Below are positions 1-12,917 of a stretch of 64,000 nucleotides of DNA, piece by piece. Made by a program: the position numbers and the translations under genes. Numbering within the stretch: the stretch's first letter is position 1; every line of letters begins with the position of its first letter. This stretch comes from Parietaria judaica (Eukaryota; Streptophyta; Magnoliopsida; Rosales; Urticaceae): NCBI GenBank assembly GCA_954871525.1, contig OX940871.1:22852586-22916585 (forward strand). Direction: 5' to 3'. The notes beneath the pieces are model-generated. The model was given only the letters and a program-made list of their open reading frames with translations. It was not told the DNA's origin and did not search any database.

Positions 1-2329
1 ACTTGCTGCCGTGCTGACATGTGGGCCACGTCTTGCGAGATTGTCGTAGTAGTGGACCTTGACTGGTCTTCGTGGGATTTGAATTTGAATCGCGGCGACT
101 TTTCCGGTCGAGTCTTCGAGGTTTGAATTGAGGTTTTTGACTTAGTCTGCTCGTGCTCGGATGTTGGGCTTTCTGCCCGGGGGTTTTATTCAACTTCTGA
201 TTGAGATACGTGATCGAAACCCTAGCTTCTCAAGGAATCATAAGGAGATCGAAGGCTTTGTCGAAGAAGAATGGAAATTGAACGCATCGTCGAAGAAGAA
301 TGGTGACCGAAGGCTTCGTGAATGGTGACCGAATGTGATTGAGGGTATAATTGTCCATATAAGACCAAATAAGTATTTTTTTAATTATACTAAACTTTTG
401 AGTGTTTTCTAAAAAAGTTTTACCTAAGTTGAGTATTTTGCTAAAACGCCCTTAATACTATGCTCAAAATTATAAAAATAATACCTTGCTGAATTAAAAG
501 TCTTAATCTAAAATATATAGATATGAAACTACCAAGAATGATAATAAAAAAAACCGAGAGTATGAATCGTGAAAAAGAGTGGGGAAGGAGGGAATTAAGT
601 TGACACTGAGAAAGGTCCGTGGAAACCAAAGCTGAAGGCGAGAGTCGCACTGCAATGTTATAGAGGCAAACTTAGTGTATTTTCTTTGTACAACTAAACA
701 ATTAAGAAATGAGCTCAAATAATTTTAAAAAATGAACCTTATTTTCGAAGATCTTCTTAGTATTTTATTCCTTATAGCTTTGTACACATAGAGTAGTTTG
801 AACATCATTTTTTTTTAATCCAAAGTGATAGATAGTACCTTTAGAAAGTTAAAAATTTATGAAAAACAAAATTGAAAAGAGCAACAACGATGGTTTTGTT
901 TTATCCTTGAATTCTATTATTATTAAATACTTTTTATTATTCTAAACAATTTAAAACAAAGCTCAAAGAATAACAAAAACGAACCTTGTTTCCGAAGGGC
1001 ATCTTAGCATTTTCATCCTCATAACTTGTTACACTTAAAATAGTTGTGTAATGTCTTGGAAAAAAAAACTACAAGTCGTTTTATTTATTGGAGTGACATG
1101 TCGTTTTTCAATTTTCTTATTATTTCTTTCTTTTTATTTTCCTTCTTCCAAATGCATCTATATTTTTCTTAGGGATTGTATTTCGCTTGGTTTTCTTCTC
1201 TCTCTCTCCCATCGACGCCTTGGTTGATGAATGGGTGACCTAACAATGAATCGGCGCCTTCGAGTCTCGAACTTGATGATTCATCCAATGCTTTACGCGA
1301 ATTGTTGTGGTAAATAATCCATAGCTTAAAATGGTTTATTTATTTTTGAATTACTTGTTTGTTGGTATTTGATAGTAGTTTATGAGTATTTGATAAGTTG
1401 GTGAACTTGGATCCATTGATTTCATTTTTTCTACCCTGTTGAATAGCTTTGGTTATTTAATGTGTTTTTAACACTTCCATTGATGGATTAGGTCATTGTG
1501 TTAGATTATGTTGGAATCAATATTTGATTTTTGATAGTGCATTTACTTTGTGGGATTCCATGCAACCCAACTGCTTGATGTTATACCTCATAGAAATATT
1601 TTTAAGTAAGCTACTATTAGTAATGATGAATTTGAGTAAAATAGCTACAGATTAGAAGCTCTTTGAAATTCACTATCTTTGGTTAGAAATGGGTGTTTAC
1701 TGATTAGAAATAATTTTGCTAAGCTCAATAGGTTAGGTGATATTCTTGTTTGATTTATTGTATGACTTAATGACGAGCTATAGCGTAATCGATAAATTAA
1801 TTTCGAACTATTGACATGATAGCGTGATTTAAAAGTGTGTTAATCTGCGTTTTATGTGTTAATCGATAAATCAATTTCGAACTATTGACATGTTATGGTT
1901 TAGTTGACCAATATTATTAGCTAAGTAAGGAATTTCATGATAGAACTATCGTCATTTTGTAGAGTAGTTGATTTTAAATATATATATATATATACATATG
2001 CTGTGAAATTGTGTCATGTAAGATTAAGTTGTTGGTTTTGGTGATGTCGTATGCTCTGTGTTGGATTGAATTGTGTGTCGATGTTGCATCTTTCCTTGAT
2101 AGTTAACTAACAGATCATGTTCAAATAGGCATTTAGTGAGTGATGAAAATCTATTTTTACAGTTTCGATTCATGCATTCCTATAGGTACAGATTCCGATT
2201 CTAGAAGCCTATGTAGTACTATCCCCGAGGTGCAGTGGACCTTTCCGAACCCATGGTCATGGAATTTTCTTACCAGACTTTTCCAAAGTCAAGTAATGTC
2301 TGGAATTGTCGTGTTCGTCTTCGCTTTCA
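1..2329. other. Non-coding AT-rich region
   Basis: No convincing gene is visible; the reading frames are short and show no recognisable domain. A diverged direct repeat of about 80 bp lies at about 725-805 and 962-1045 (both copies contain a variant of GAACCTT...CGAAG...TCTTAGCATTTT), suggesting an old local duplication. A short near-repeat of a sequence around ATCGATAAAT occurs at about 1790-1900. An (AT)n tract is at about 1978-1995. Confidence 0.5.
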
Positions 2330-3498
2330 AAGTCAACCGTCTCATTGAACGTCTGAATATTCCAGGTAGGGGCTACCTTTTTTCGCAAATTAAAATGAAC
2401 GTAGAAACCAACGCTGTAATGAAGATTGAACCGGATAGGTTTATATCGGAATTAATGAAATCATATGTTAATTAAGAAGATAAAAGTTAATATTGCGATT
2501 GATGTCGCTTGTTGGCGAAGATGGAAAACAGGTTTGATTTGCATCGGTTTGATGCTTGATAATATGTTTTTTATTTATGGTTACGTCGAGATGACGTATG
2601 TTGATATGGTACCCGCTTCGGGCGGATGATGATTATTGTGATATGGTACCCGCTTCGGGCGGATGAGCTGCTGACGAGCAGCTGACTACTGCGCAGTAGG
2701 CCGGATATGGATATGATGTGGATATGGATATGGTTAATGGCCCAAAAGTCAACATTCCGACCCATGGCGAACTGGCCGTCTTTCAAGGGAGATTAGGATC
2801 CTGAGTTAGGGACGAGTTACGGTTAGGGACTTCTAGTCCACCTGTGCTCGTTGCCTTGATTACTCGATGGGATGTAGTGGAGTAAAGGCGCGAGCTGACT
2901 CGGCATGGTCCACCGGAATGACTTGACTTTTGTGGGGTATTTATTTATTATTATTGAGAATGATGAAACAATGAAAATGACAAGTTAATTGTTTATGACG
3001 ATGTTTTAATCAAATTGATTAAAATCTGACTAATAAAGGTTTGGTAAAGAGAAACGGTAATGGATTCCCTACTGAGCCTTTGTGCTCACCCCTTATTTTT
3101 CTCACTATCCTTCAGGTGATTTCTAGTACAAGGCATTAGCGAGGATGATATCATTCTGTGTTAGAGGGTACCGTATCTTCTAGTTCGCATCAAGGTCGCT
3201 TATTTTCTACCACCATGTTGACCTAGGTTTTAAACTAAGATATATTTTATAATGTGGAAAGCTATTGTTAACCGATGGTGGTTGCTTTTAAACTCTTCCG
3301 TGGTGTTGTATAACTGTGGGATTTGGTTGTTATTCTTTCTATTTATTTTTAAGACCCATGAGCAAATTTTAAATTTCAGATGACGTGGACGTGGAATAGT
3401 CCACGTTTATTGTTTTAAAATAACGTGTCATTGGTTGGTCAATGTTTGAAAAGTCTTTATTTTGTCTTATTCTACTAACCCCATTTAAGGGCGTTACA
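2330..3498 (+). repeat. Old diverged LTR fragment, same family as the 37-45 kb gypsy element
   Basis: This segment aligns by eye with the 3' half of the gypsy LTRs at 37271-39445 and 43258-45428. Shared blocks include GAACCGGATAGGTT, TGGTTACGTCGAGATGACGT, two copies of GGTACCCGCTTCGGGC, the hairpin AGCTGCTGACGAGCAGCT, CTACTGCGCAGTAG and the terminal GGGCGTTACA. It differs at many positions and by indels, so it is much older. The corresponding 5' half of the LTR could not be recognised upstream, so this is a truncated or strongly diverged solo LTR. The sequence after 3498 resembles a primer-binding site only weakly. Confidence 0.75.
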
Positions 3499-4804
3499 AG
3501 TTGGTAGTGATGAAACAAAGTGGCGGATATTGATAGTGAGTGCAAGAGTGTTCACCGATAAACTCAATCTGAAAATAAAAAATAAAAAAGCAAAAATGTA
3601 AATATCATATACCTAGGCAATTGACTTCAACGTCTCGGCTATAATGTTCGTCTGAGCTGTCAATTTCAGCCAAAAAAAAGAAAAAAACATTTTGATGGAG
3701 ATGAGCGTACGCGTTGAAATTGATCGTGCATATTCATCCATGATATATTTAATTCCTTCTATAACTTATCTATCATTTATTTGAATTGATTATGCTAATT
3801 ACTATTTATTTAATTGGTTTTATAATAGGCATATTAGGTTATTATATTTATGGTTCTTATTTCCTATAATTTGTTATATATATTGTATTTCAAGACCATG
3901 TAACGGGAGTTGAATATGATAATGAAATGAAACTCGAGCTTTGCTTGCAAATAGTGTTTTTATTATTTTTCCTATAGAGCAGATCTACACCACTTTTGAT
4001 CTGTTAACATTAAAAAAATTATTGGTAATGGAAAACAAAAGGTATGGGAAAAAAATAAAAACCTTCGAGACATAAATTCTACTTTAGTAGGACTGTATTT
4101 CCTTTTCTAGTTGAAGTTGTCCCTTAAATAATCTGCAAGAATTGAAAAAATTACTTTCCATAAACCTTCTTTGTGATAAAAGTTTATGAAAGAAAAGCAG
4201 TAATATGATATTGTATTAGAAACACTGCAGACCATCTTCTTAATAAATATCAGTCTCAATTGTGTTCCCTATTTGCAGTAATATCCAGAATAAGAAAAAA
4301 ATTAACCAGTCTAGTATTTTTGTAAGTTATTGTAGAAATCATAGATGCTTCGGGCTACAAAATTGAGCCAGAATCTGAACAAACTTAAAAAAAAAAGAAA
4401 GATAATAAAAACCGTTACGTAAAACATGGATTATTAGCTGACTTTGTGTGAGAGATCAATAAACCTGAGAGATTGATCCATAAAGATCAACATCCATATT
4501 TGAGAATAAAATAAAATCGCTGTAAAGAAATTGTGACATTTGAAGATTAGTAAAACACTTATTAACAAACAGTATAAGTACATTACTGTTCTATAGAATA
4601 GAAGAAAACCAAAAATGAAAAATTAGTTGTTTAGAATGAAGGAATCACTAAGAATGATTAGAATGAAGAGTGATATTGATTTAAGTGGGGGAGATTGATA
4701 GAACGGTTTTAATAAAGCAGAGAAATTTCTATTTCAATTCTTCATTTGAAAGAACTAACAACTATTGGTGAAATTACTTTTGTTTCCGTGTCTATTGAGT
4801 TATT
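3499..4804. other. Non-coding region left of Copia-1
   Basis: No domain or convincing open frame is seen. The minus strand has a few exon-like stretches bounded by AG and GT (for example around 4340-4390 and 4450-4500). These could be downstream exons of the unrecognised gene at 12.9-13.8 kb if Copia-1 inserted into it, but nothing in the sequence proves that. Confidence 0.3.
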
Positions 4805-5367
4805 TGTTAATATGTGAAGCCTAATTTAATTGGGAAAGTCATGATTAGTTTAGGGGTAATATTGGTATTTCCTTTATATTGCCTCTTGGACTTTCTTGAT
4901 GGGATGGTTGTCTTCTTGGACAAGCTTTGGCTTTTAGGGTTAAAAAAAAAAAGAGCTCGGTGGGTTTGCCTCCTCATTGTATTAGAGAGTGTGAGACAAA
5001 GATCTTTGTGTAAAAAAATCCAAGAGAGAAAGCTTGTGTTGTGAGTGTTCTAGCTTCTCTGTTTCAGCCACCATTTCTGGTTGTGGGTGTGCTGTTCTTG
5101 CTGTGGGCACAACAAGAAGAAAGGGAAGAACAAGGGGTTTTGTTCTTGAGTGAGAAACACTTGTAAACACAAGGGAAGAGTGAGTGAGCTCGAGGGTGTA
5201 TTCGAACAACTCTGTTTGAGATTCTAGTGGATCGTATTTGCAAGCGGCAAGTGGACGTACCTCCCGCATTGAGGGTGAACCACTATAATCTCGGGTGTCA
5301 TTTTATTTCGTTTCTTGCCATTATTTCGTCTTCGGTTCAAAGGGGATTTGGTGCTTATTCCCGAACA
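4805..5367 (+). repeat. Copia-1 5' LTR
   Basis: It begins TGTTAATATG and ends CCGAACA, followed after two bases by the PBS. Compared with the 3' LTR it shows scattered substitutions and small indels (for example in the A-run near 4940 and a short extra CTGT-type repeat at 12490 in the 3' copy), consistent with an old insertion. Confidence 0.9.
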
Positions 5368-5410
5368 ACTAGTATCAGAGCAGCCGGGTTTTGTTGCGAT
5401 CTAGAAGACG

Positions 5411-6137
5411 ATGGGTGGAAACGATGGCTAGGGCAAAGCTTGAAGTTCGATGGTTCGGACTACGCATTTTGGAGAATGCAAGTCGAAGACTACCTTTACG
5501 GTAGAGAGCTCCATCTTCCTTTGGGTTCGAAACCAGAGGATATGGATGAGGCGGAATGGGCTCTCCTCGACAGAAAAGTGCTCGGAGTTGTGCGGTTGAC
5601 TTTGTCGAGGAATGTCGCGCACAACGTGGCGAAGGAGAAGACCACGGCGAGCATGATGAAAGCTCTCTCCGATATGTACGAGAAAACCTCGGCGAACAAC
5701 AAGGTATTTCTCATGAAGAAACTTTTCTATTTGAGAATGGAAGAAAGTGGGTCTGTAGCTACTCACTTGAATGAATTCAACACCATAGTCAATCAGTTAT
5801 CGTCCGTTGAAATAGATTTTGATGATGAAGTTCGTGCCCTAATTTTGTTGGCGTCTTTACCACCGAGTTGGGAATTGATGAGGGCAGCGGTTAGTAACTC
5901 CGTAGGTACTGCCAAGTTAAAGTTCAACGATGTTAGAGATCGTATTCTTGCAGAGAAGTTCGGAGAATCGATTCAGGGGAAGCATCGTCGAGTTCTGCGT
6001 TTCATGTAGAACACAGAGGCAGAAGAACCGAGAAGAGTCACAACCGGAACAAGGGCAGATCAAAGTCAAGAAATGGCAGAGATCAGTCAAGATTCGGACG
6101 GAAAATGGAGTGTTAGAACTGTGGTAAAACGGGCCAC
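5411..6137 (+). pseudogene. Copia-1 gag (UBN2 / gag-polypeptide type), broken
   Basis: The frame running to 6009 carries a typical copia capsid: a FDGSDYAFWRMQVEDYL-like start, then SNNKVFLMKKLFYLRM-type and HLNEFNTIVNQL motifs. The N-terminus is frameshifted relative to the likely ATG at 5411, where that frame reaches TAG within seven codons. After a stop at 6007-6009 the nucleocapsid zinc knuckle resumes in another frame around 6111: its second residue is a TAG stop and its last cysteine is a tyrosine. The product would have been the structural capsid/nucleocapsid protein of the retrotransposon. Confidence 0.85.
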
Positions 6138-6665
6138 ATGAGGAAAAATTATAGAGCTCTGAAGAAGAAACAAGACAATAGAGAAGATGCCGTAAATGCG
6201 GCTACCAAAGAAGTCGGTGATGTGTTGCTCTTGTCGGCCGACAACCCGGTCAGTGGAGTTGTCGATGATAAGGGTGATGCGCTATTGTTGTCCGTTGATA
6301 GCCTGATTGATAGTTGGGTGCTTGATTCAGGAGCGTCTTTCCACACCGCTCCTAAAAAATTGCGAATGGAGAACTACGTTGCGGGGAACCTCGGGAAAGC
6401 CTATTTGGCCGACGGCATACCACTAGATATTGTTGGTACCGGGGGCATCACCTTGAAGATGCCAAATGGATGCACGTGGAAGATCAAGAAGGTTCGACAT
6501 GTGCCGAAATTGAAGCGCAACTTAATTTCGGTGGGCCAACTCGACGGAGAAGGCCACACAATACCCTTTGGTGGTGGAGCGTGGAAGGTAGCAAAGGGTG
6601 CTTTGGTCGTTGCCCGCGGCCATAAGACCGGCACTCTTTACATGACGACAAGTTGTTCCGACTAG
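6138..6665 (+). pseudogene. Copia-1 protease region
   Basis: The aspartic protease signature WVLDSGASFH is at about residues 60-69 of this frame, followed by a conserved VRHVPKLKRNLISVGQLD segment and a GTLYMT end, all standard for Tnt1-like elements. The frame ends at a TAG at 6663-6665, where integrase should follow directly. The protease would process the Gag-Pol polyprotein. Confidence 0.88.
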
Positions 6666-6668
6666 GCC

Positions 6669-7154
6669 GTGCTCGTGGACAATGCCAATAAGTCCGAGTT
6701 GTGGCACAATCGACTCGGACACATGAGCGAGAAAGTTATGAAGATTCTCGTGAAAGTCGGAAAGATTTCTGAGCTCAAGTCGGTGGACCACCATTTGTGC
6801 GAGAGTTGTGTGCTAGGGAAACAATGGCGAGTTAGTTTTTCAAATGGAGGGATAGATTTGAAGACCATTGGTTCACACGGATGTGTGGGGACCGGTCTCG
6901 GTTGCTTCCCTCAGAGGGTCACACTACTATGTGACGTTCATCGACGACTCAATAAGAAAGCTTTAGGTCTACTTCATGAAGCACAAGTCCGATGTGTTCA
7001 CCGTTTTCAAGAAGTGGAAAGCTTTGGTTGAGAATAAGACAAGCTTGAAGTTGAAGAGTTTGAGATCCGATAACGGCGGAGAGTACATTGACGGAAACTT
7101 CAAGAGATATTGTGCCGAACATGGGATTAAGATGGTGAAGACCATCCCCGGAAC
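6669..7154 (+). pseudogene. Copia-1 integrase, N-terminal part, split
   Basis: The HHCC zinc-binding domain is readable (LWHNRLGHMSEK ... CESCVLGK). The catalytic core is frameshifted around 6880-6975, then resumes with SLRSDNGGEYIDGNF, which contains the second catalytic Asp. Coding homology stops at the GGAAC at 7150-7154, where a solo LTR is inserted. The core continues after 9911. Confidence 0.88.
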
Positions 7155-9906
7155 TGTTTGGAATCCCGTCTCGGATTCCATGTAAATTATCACGAAATAT
7201 ACCTCCGAACCGTCCGGGTAACATTTAAAAAAAAAATTTAAAGCGGAAAACTTGTTATCCGTACAACGGTCCGAATATCGGATAATGTCCATATCCCAAG
7301 ATCTGATAAATATTATGTAATTTAATATTCATAAATCATTATTAATAAACGAGTCATAATAGGAAATAAATAGAAAACAGTAAATGGTTGCATTTATTAA
7401 CCCAATGCATAAGGCCGTACCTCTTATGACGACTTCCGGCTACGCGTTCTGAATCGGCCAGGGCTCCGCCGGTGCTGAGGGAAACTCCCGTGATCTTCCG
7501 GGATATTCTCCTTGAATCCTCGTACCGAAGCGTGCGCTTCGCCGGCAGGACTCCGTCGCAAAATTTTAACTGATGGTTCTTTTTAAGCTTCCGGAGAAAT
7601 AGTCTCCTAAGCTGAACCAGAAAAAAAGAGATCAGAGAGAAAATTCGCAGACCCTGAGGAAGAGGGAGAGTTCGATGTTTTCTCTGGGGAAAGGTGTGAA
7701 AAATGTGTAGAATGAGTCTCCTATTTATAGGCTCAAACCGTAACCGAATTGGAGAATTTCCTTCCCTAATTTTTGAATTCTATTAATTAAATATAATTAA
7801 TTATCTTAATCCAATGGTCCAGATTTAATCTCATCTAAATCCAATGGATATAATTAATTAGGGATTTAATTAAATAAGAAAGATTTATATAAATAAAAAA
7901 TCCAATCTTATCTTCTTATCTTTATAAAATTCGAATTATCATATATATTTATAATAAAATTAGAATTATCATTATCTAGATCCAACGGTTGAGATAAATC
8001 TTTAATCGATCTAATGGATCAAATTAGTTTAGGATAAAATCAAATATAAAAAGATTTATTAAAAAAAAATTCGAATTTATCCATAAACTATAATTCGAAT
8101 ATATATATAAATATATATAATTAATTAATTTTCAATCCGACGGTAAAGATTAAATCTTAAACCGATCTAACGGATATAATTAATTAATCAAATTTGAAAA
8201 ATGAAACTTGGTCACCAAGTTATTAATTTCGAATTTATCAATATCCTAATCCAACGGTTGATATTAAATCATAACCGATCCAATCAATAATATTGATTTT
8301 AGGGATTTGCTAAAATACCAAAACATTTGGTACTTATGCCGAAAATATAGAAATACCAAATCATACCATTCGAATTTAGCTAGGGTTTCATATATCAAAC
8401 CCTAATTCGAATTTACACATACGAATATATATAAATATATATATATATATTTATTATTAATATAAATCTATTAATTATTAATTAATTATTAATAAGATAT
8501 TAATAATTAAATCCAAATAATTAAATTATATTCATATTTCCTGATCTCAATATCACACATTAAAATTTTATGGTGCCACACCATAATTTAAATTCGTGAC
8601 ATGTGATTTAATTTCAAAGTTTATCGAACCGATCACAAACTTAGAAAATCTGTAAATCACTAACCGTAAGTCGAAATGACTTGGTTCAAAAAGAAAAGTT
8701 GCTTATAATTTAATTTCCAACAACTTGGTGCTGATAGAAAATTTAAATTCAAACTTTCTTTTATCAGTTAATTTTGTGTACCAAAATATGGTACTTTTGC
8801 CACGCTAACGATAAAACTATCTGATGTCTGCCACAGACTTTTTCAGTTTTATAAGTCAAGCCAAATGATTAAACATTATCCAGAATGTATTTTAATCACG
8901 TACGTATCATCCGTTACGGAGCTATAATGGGGACCATGGACCCGTATCACTTAAGCTCCAACGAACTGCTAGTTGTTCGTCAAACCTCGAAGTGATTCCA
9001 CTATAGACCCGAGGCTGCACTCTTTAGTGATACGTTATATATTATTCCCTTTATAACAGCAGGGTGTCCATTGATACAATCAAATTCGGGTTATTGATAT
9101 TTCACTTGATGATTCACACACGAGCAGGCGGTTTCTACCGTTATGCCCCTCATTGCATTTTCATCCTTGACTCAGTCAGTAATATTATGAGCAACCCACT
9201 TATGGTTTCGATTCATAAGTTGCGCACGGGTACCTCTCACTTCTCACCACCGACAATCAAGGGAATCATCATCACTCTGAAGAGAGCTGTGTGATGCCCA
9301 TGTCTATGACCAAGCTACCCTTACTGTGGACTATCATGTTCCCAAAATAATAGTGTTGGGAACAGCGGTAATATTTCGTGTTCTTTAACGGTTAAATCAA
9401 AGAACAATAAAGCCAGCAAATTGGACTCATGATCACTCAGGACTTAGATCGAATATCCATTTGATAATCTACTAGTGACTCAACTCCAAGTTATCAGTGA
9501 CGGTCTTATATGATAACTTCCGGAGTTTAAGTCAGGTCCAGTCCAGTATGAAGACACTTCATACTTAATGCACTTCTAGTGAGTGTGACACACACAAAAT
9601 CCAGAATATGATTATCACTTAGTCACATTAATGACCTTATACGATTAATGGGCTCCCACCCAGTTGATCAGGTCACGGACATTTTAAGTTCATTTATTAT
9701 GATTATTTATTCTTCCTCACATTGACTCTGTTGTGATAATAATAACATAATTGCATCCTTCATGAACTAAGGAATCAAACATTCTATTTTACTCTACCAG
9801 AAACTATAATAAGATTATCATAATAAGCATCATCTTTATTCAACGACTTGTCATAATCTTTTACAAATGGATAAAATATCTTGTTTAAGGACACATATGT
9901 CCAACA
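7155..9906 (-). mobile_element. 2.75-kb solo LTR nested in Copia-1 integrase
   Basis: The segment starts TGTTTGGA, ends TCCAACA and is flanked by a perfect 5-bp target duplication GGAAC (7150-7154 and 9907-9911). Removing it and one duplication reconnects integrase homology. It has no gag or pol reading frames, so it is best read as a solo LTR left by recombination between two LTRs. A TATA motif on the reverse strand (TATAAATA at about 7717-7724, in reverse complement) followed by a leader-like pyrimidine-rich stretch suggests minus orientation. The LTR would then begin TGTTGGACATATGTGTCC. Family assignment (an Angela/Tork-type copia is possible) is uncertain. Confidence 0.85.
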
Positions 9907-10520
9907 GGAACGCCTCAACAAAACGAGGTAGCGGAGAGGATGAATCGGACCATAAATGAGCGTGCAAGAAGCATGAGGTTACACTCCGGGCTGCCGAAGA
10001 CATTTTGGGCCGATGCGGTTAACACCGCGGCACACTTGATCAACTGAGGACCATCCGTTCCATTAAATTTCTGAATTCCAGAGAGGCGTGGAGAGGGAAG
10101 AAGGTAAACCTTTCTCATTTGAAAGTGTTTGGTTGTTTTTCTTATGTTCATATTGATGTCACTTCTAGAAGTAAGCTTGATGCAAAGTCTAAGAAGTGTT
10201 ATTTTATTGGATATGGTGACTCTGAGCTTGGTTATCGTTTTTGGGATGACCAAAACCGGAAGATCATTCGAAGCAGGGACGTCATCTTCAATGAACAAGT
10301 GTTGTACAGAGAAAAGCTTCGAGAATTCCTAGAAAGCCGTGTAACGGAGAATGAAAAATCAGCGATGGTTGATTTGAATGAGTTTCCGGCACACGAGTTG
10401 CAAAGGGCTGCCCCGGAAGTGGGAGAACAAGCAGCCAAAGAAGAACATCGGCATGAGAGTGATGGAGAAAGCGAAGAAGAAGTTGAACCCCCGTCAAGTC
10501 AACTAACGCCGATCACCTAG
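9907..10520 (+). pseudogene. Copia-1 integrase, C-terminal part
   Basis: It resumes immediately after the nested LTR with PQQNEVAERMNRTINERAR, which carries the catalytic Glu, then FWADAVNTAAHLIN followed by a stop. A shifted frame from 10119 reads HLKVFGCFSYVHIDV and IRSRDVIFNE, the conserved C-terminal integrase/linker segment. It ends at a TAG at 10518-10520. Confidence 0.87.
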
Positions 10521-10802
10521 CTACGCCGATATTCTCGGGTGAGAAGGCCAACGCAAAGGTTCTCACCATTGCTCAACCATATTTTGCTCACCAACAAGGG
10601 TGAACCCAAGAGCTATGATGAAGCTAAGGAAGTCGATGAATCGAGCAAGTGGGAGTTGGCGATGAAGGACGAGACAGACTCGTTGTTGTGTAATAAAACG
10701 TGGTAATTAGCCGAGCTACCGGCAAAAAAGAAGGCGTTACACAACAAGTGAGTCTACCGGATAAAGGAAGAACACGTTGGGAGTAAGCGCTACAAAGCGC
10801 GG

Positions 10803-11351
10803 TTGGTCGTGAAGGGCTTCCAACAAAAGGAAGGCATTGACTACACCGAGATTTTATCTCCGGTAGTCAAGTTGGTAACTATCCAAACCATCCTTGGATT
10901 GGTGGCAAAAGAAGATCTACACCTTCAACAAATGGATGTGAAGACGGCGTTTCTCCATGGGGATTTGAAAGAAGAGATTTACATGAAACAACCGGAAGGC
11001 TTCGAGGTTAAAGGCAAAGAGAAGATGGTGTGCAAGCTCCAAAAGAGTTTGTACGGATTGAAACAAGCTCCGAGACAATGGTATAAGAAGTTCGACTCTT
11101 TCATGAAGAAAGCCGAGTTCGTGAGGTGCGAGGCGGATCATTGTTGCTACTTCAAGATATTTGAAGACTCTTACATAATTTTGCTCCTCTACGTTGATGA
11201 CATGCTCATAGTGGGAGCATATCTTCATGAAATTGAGAAGTTGAAGAAAAGATTGTCAAGGGAATTTGCGATGAAGGATCTCGGTGCCACGAAGCAAATC
11301 CTCGGGATGAGGATCCTCCGAAGTAAGGATGGGTTGAAACTTTCACAATAA
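10803..11351 (+). pseudogene. Copia-1 reverse transcriptase
   Basis: Typical copia RT motifs appear in order: VVKGFQQKEGIDYTE, LQQMDVKTAFLHGDL, LYGLKQAPRQWYKKFD, and the catalytic LLLYVDDMLIVG. The frame starts inside the domain; the upstream part (10521-10802) is in the same gene but interrupted by TAG and TAA codons (for example in the ETDSLLCNKTW region). It ends at TAA 11349-11351, which replaces the Gln of a normal LSQ(E)EYV run. Confidence 0.9.
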
Positions 11352-12146
11352 GAGTATGTAAAAAAGATCATCAAGAAGTTCTACATGGAAGATGCCAAGC
11401 CGGTTGGAACTCCTTTGGCTAGCCACTTTCAGTTATCTAAAGATGACTCGCCAAAGACCGAGGAAGAGAGGGCACACATGGACAAGGTTCTGTATGCTTA
11501 GGCTATCGGGAGCCTTATGTACGCGATGGTATGTACGAGGCCCGACATTGCACATGTAGTGGGATTTGTTAGCCGATTTATGAGCGATTCGGGCAAACAA
11601 CATTGGGAAGCTGTGAAGTGGATTTTCAGGTACCTCAAAGGAAGCTCAAGCTTAGCGTTGTGCTTTTGGAAGTCAAGATCGGGGCTTGAAGGGTTCGTCG
11701 ATGCGGACAATGGCGGAGACGTCGACAGTAGAAAGAGCACCTCCGGTTATGTTTACACATTCGGAGGTACGACAATTAGTTGGCTTTCAAGGTTGCAAAA
11801 GATTGTTGCTCTTTCTAGTTGTGAAGCCGAGTATGTGGCTATAACAGAGGCTACGAAGGAGATGATTTGGCGTCAGTCTATTCTAGAGCTAAACCATAAT
11901 CAAGAGAGCTACGTGCTCTATAGTGATATCCAGAGCGCCATTCATTTGGCGAAGAACCCCGCTTATCATGCCCGGACAAAGCACATACAACTTCGGTACC
12001 ACTTCATCAGATCGGCCTTGGAGGACGAGGTGCTAGTTCTCGAGAAGATCGCGGGAAGTGAGAATCCCGCGGACATGTTGACGAAGGCCGTGCCGTACGA
12101 GAAACTGAAGTTGTGTGCAACTTCAGTTGGGCTCCTCAAGTGATGA
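11352..12146 (+). pseudogene. Copia-1 RT tail and RNase H
   Basis: The continuous frame 11517-12143 reads CTRPDIAHVVGFVSRFM, the RNase H motifs GFVDADNGGDVDSRKSTSGY and SSCEAEYVAITEA, then ARTKHIQLRYHFIR and ENPADMLTKAVP, the usual copia C-terminus. The linker 11352-11516 is in frame apart from a TAG at about 11500. The polypurine tract and 3' LTR follow within 60 bp. Confidence 0.9.
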
Positions 12147-12200
12147 TCGGAGCCGCCGCTTGCAAGCATGAAGATTGAAATTAGTCTTCAAGTGGGAGAT

Positions 12201-12767
12201 TGTTAATATGTGAAGCCTGATTTAATTGGGAAAGTCATGATTAGTTTAGGGGTAATATTGGTATTTCCTCTATATTGCCTCTTGGACTTTCTTGATGGGA
12301 TAGTTGTCTTCTTGGACAAGCTTTGGCTTTTAGGGTTAAAAAAAATAGCTCGGTGGGTTTGCCTCCTCATTGAATTAGAGAGTGTGAGACAAAGAGCTTT
12401 GTGTAAAAAACGCCAAGAGAGAAAGCTTGTGTTGTGAGTGTTCTAGCTTCTCTGTTTCAGCCACCGTTTCTGGTTGTGGGTGTGTTGTTCTTGCTGTCTT
12501 GCTGTGGGCACAGCAAGAAGAAAGGGCAGAACAAGGGATTTTGTTCTTGAGTGAGAAACACTTATAAATAGAAGGGAAGAGTGAGTGAGCTCGAGGTGTA
12601 TTCGAACAACTCCGTTGGAGATTCTAGTGGATCGTATTTGCAAGCGGCAAGTCGACGTACCTCCCGCATTGCGGGCGAACCACTATAATCTCCGGTGTCA
12701 TTTTATTTCGTTTCTTGCCATTATTTCGTCTTCGGTTCAAAGTGGATTTGGTGCTTATTCCCTAACA
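12201..12767 (+). repeat. Copia-1 3' LTR
   Basis: It is a direct repeat of 4805-5367, starting TGTTAATATGTGAAGCCTG immediately after the purine-rich AAGTGGGAGAT and ending CCTAACA. Its small sequence and length differences from the 5' LTR indicate that insertion was not recent. Confidence 0.9.
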
Positions 12768-12917
12768 ACTGATTTAATATTTTTTTTTAATGAATGCATG
12801 TAGCAGTTGTAAGCTATAACTATTTCAAAAGATCTTTGACTTGTGAACAATTGAATACCATACATTACAAATCTTGACATGAAGCAAAGAAAATGAGTCT
12901 CCAAGAAATCAACATAC

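Larger units (their letters stand above)
4805..12767 (+). mobile_element. Copia-1: decayed Tnt1/Tork-like Ty1/copia element
   Basis: Two direct repeats of about 565 bp (4805-5367 and 12201-12767) start TGTTAATATGTGAAGCC and end AACA. A one-mismatch initiator-Met PBS (TAGTATCAGAGC) follows the first and a purine tract (AGTGGGAGA) precedes the second. Between them, in order, are gag, protease, integrase, reverse transcriptase and RNase H, which is copia order. No matching 5-bp duplication is visible at the outer edges (TTATT against ACTGA). Multiple stops and frameshifts make it inactive. The integrase is split by a solo LTR at 7155-9906. Confidence 0.93.

Noticed and set aside
4805..12767. Target-site duplication for Copia-1
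   Set aside because: Flanking bases TTATT and ACTGA do not match; none is claimed.
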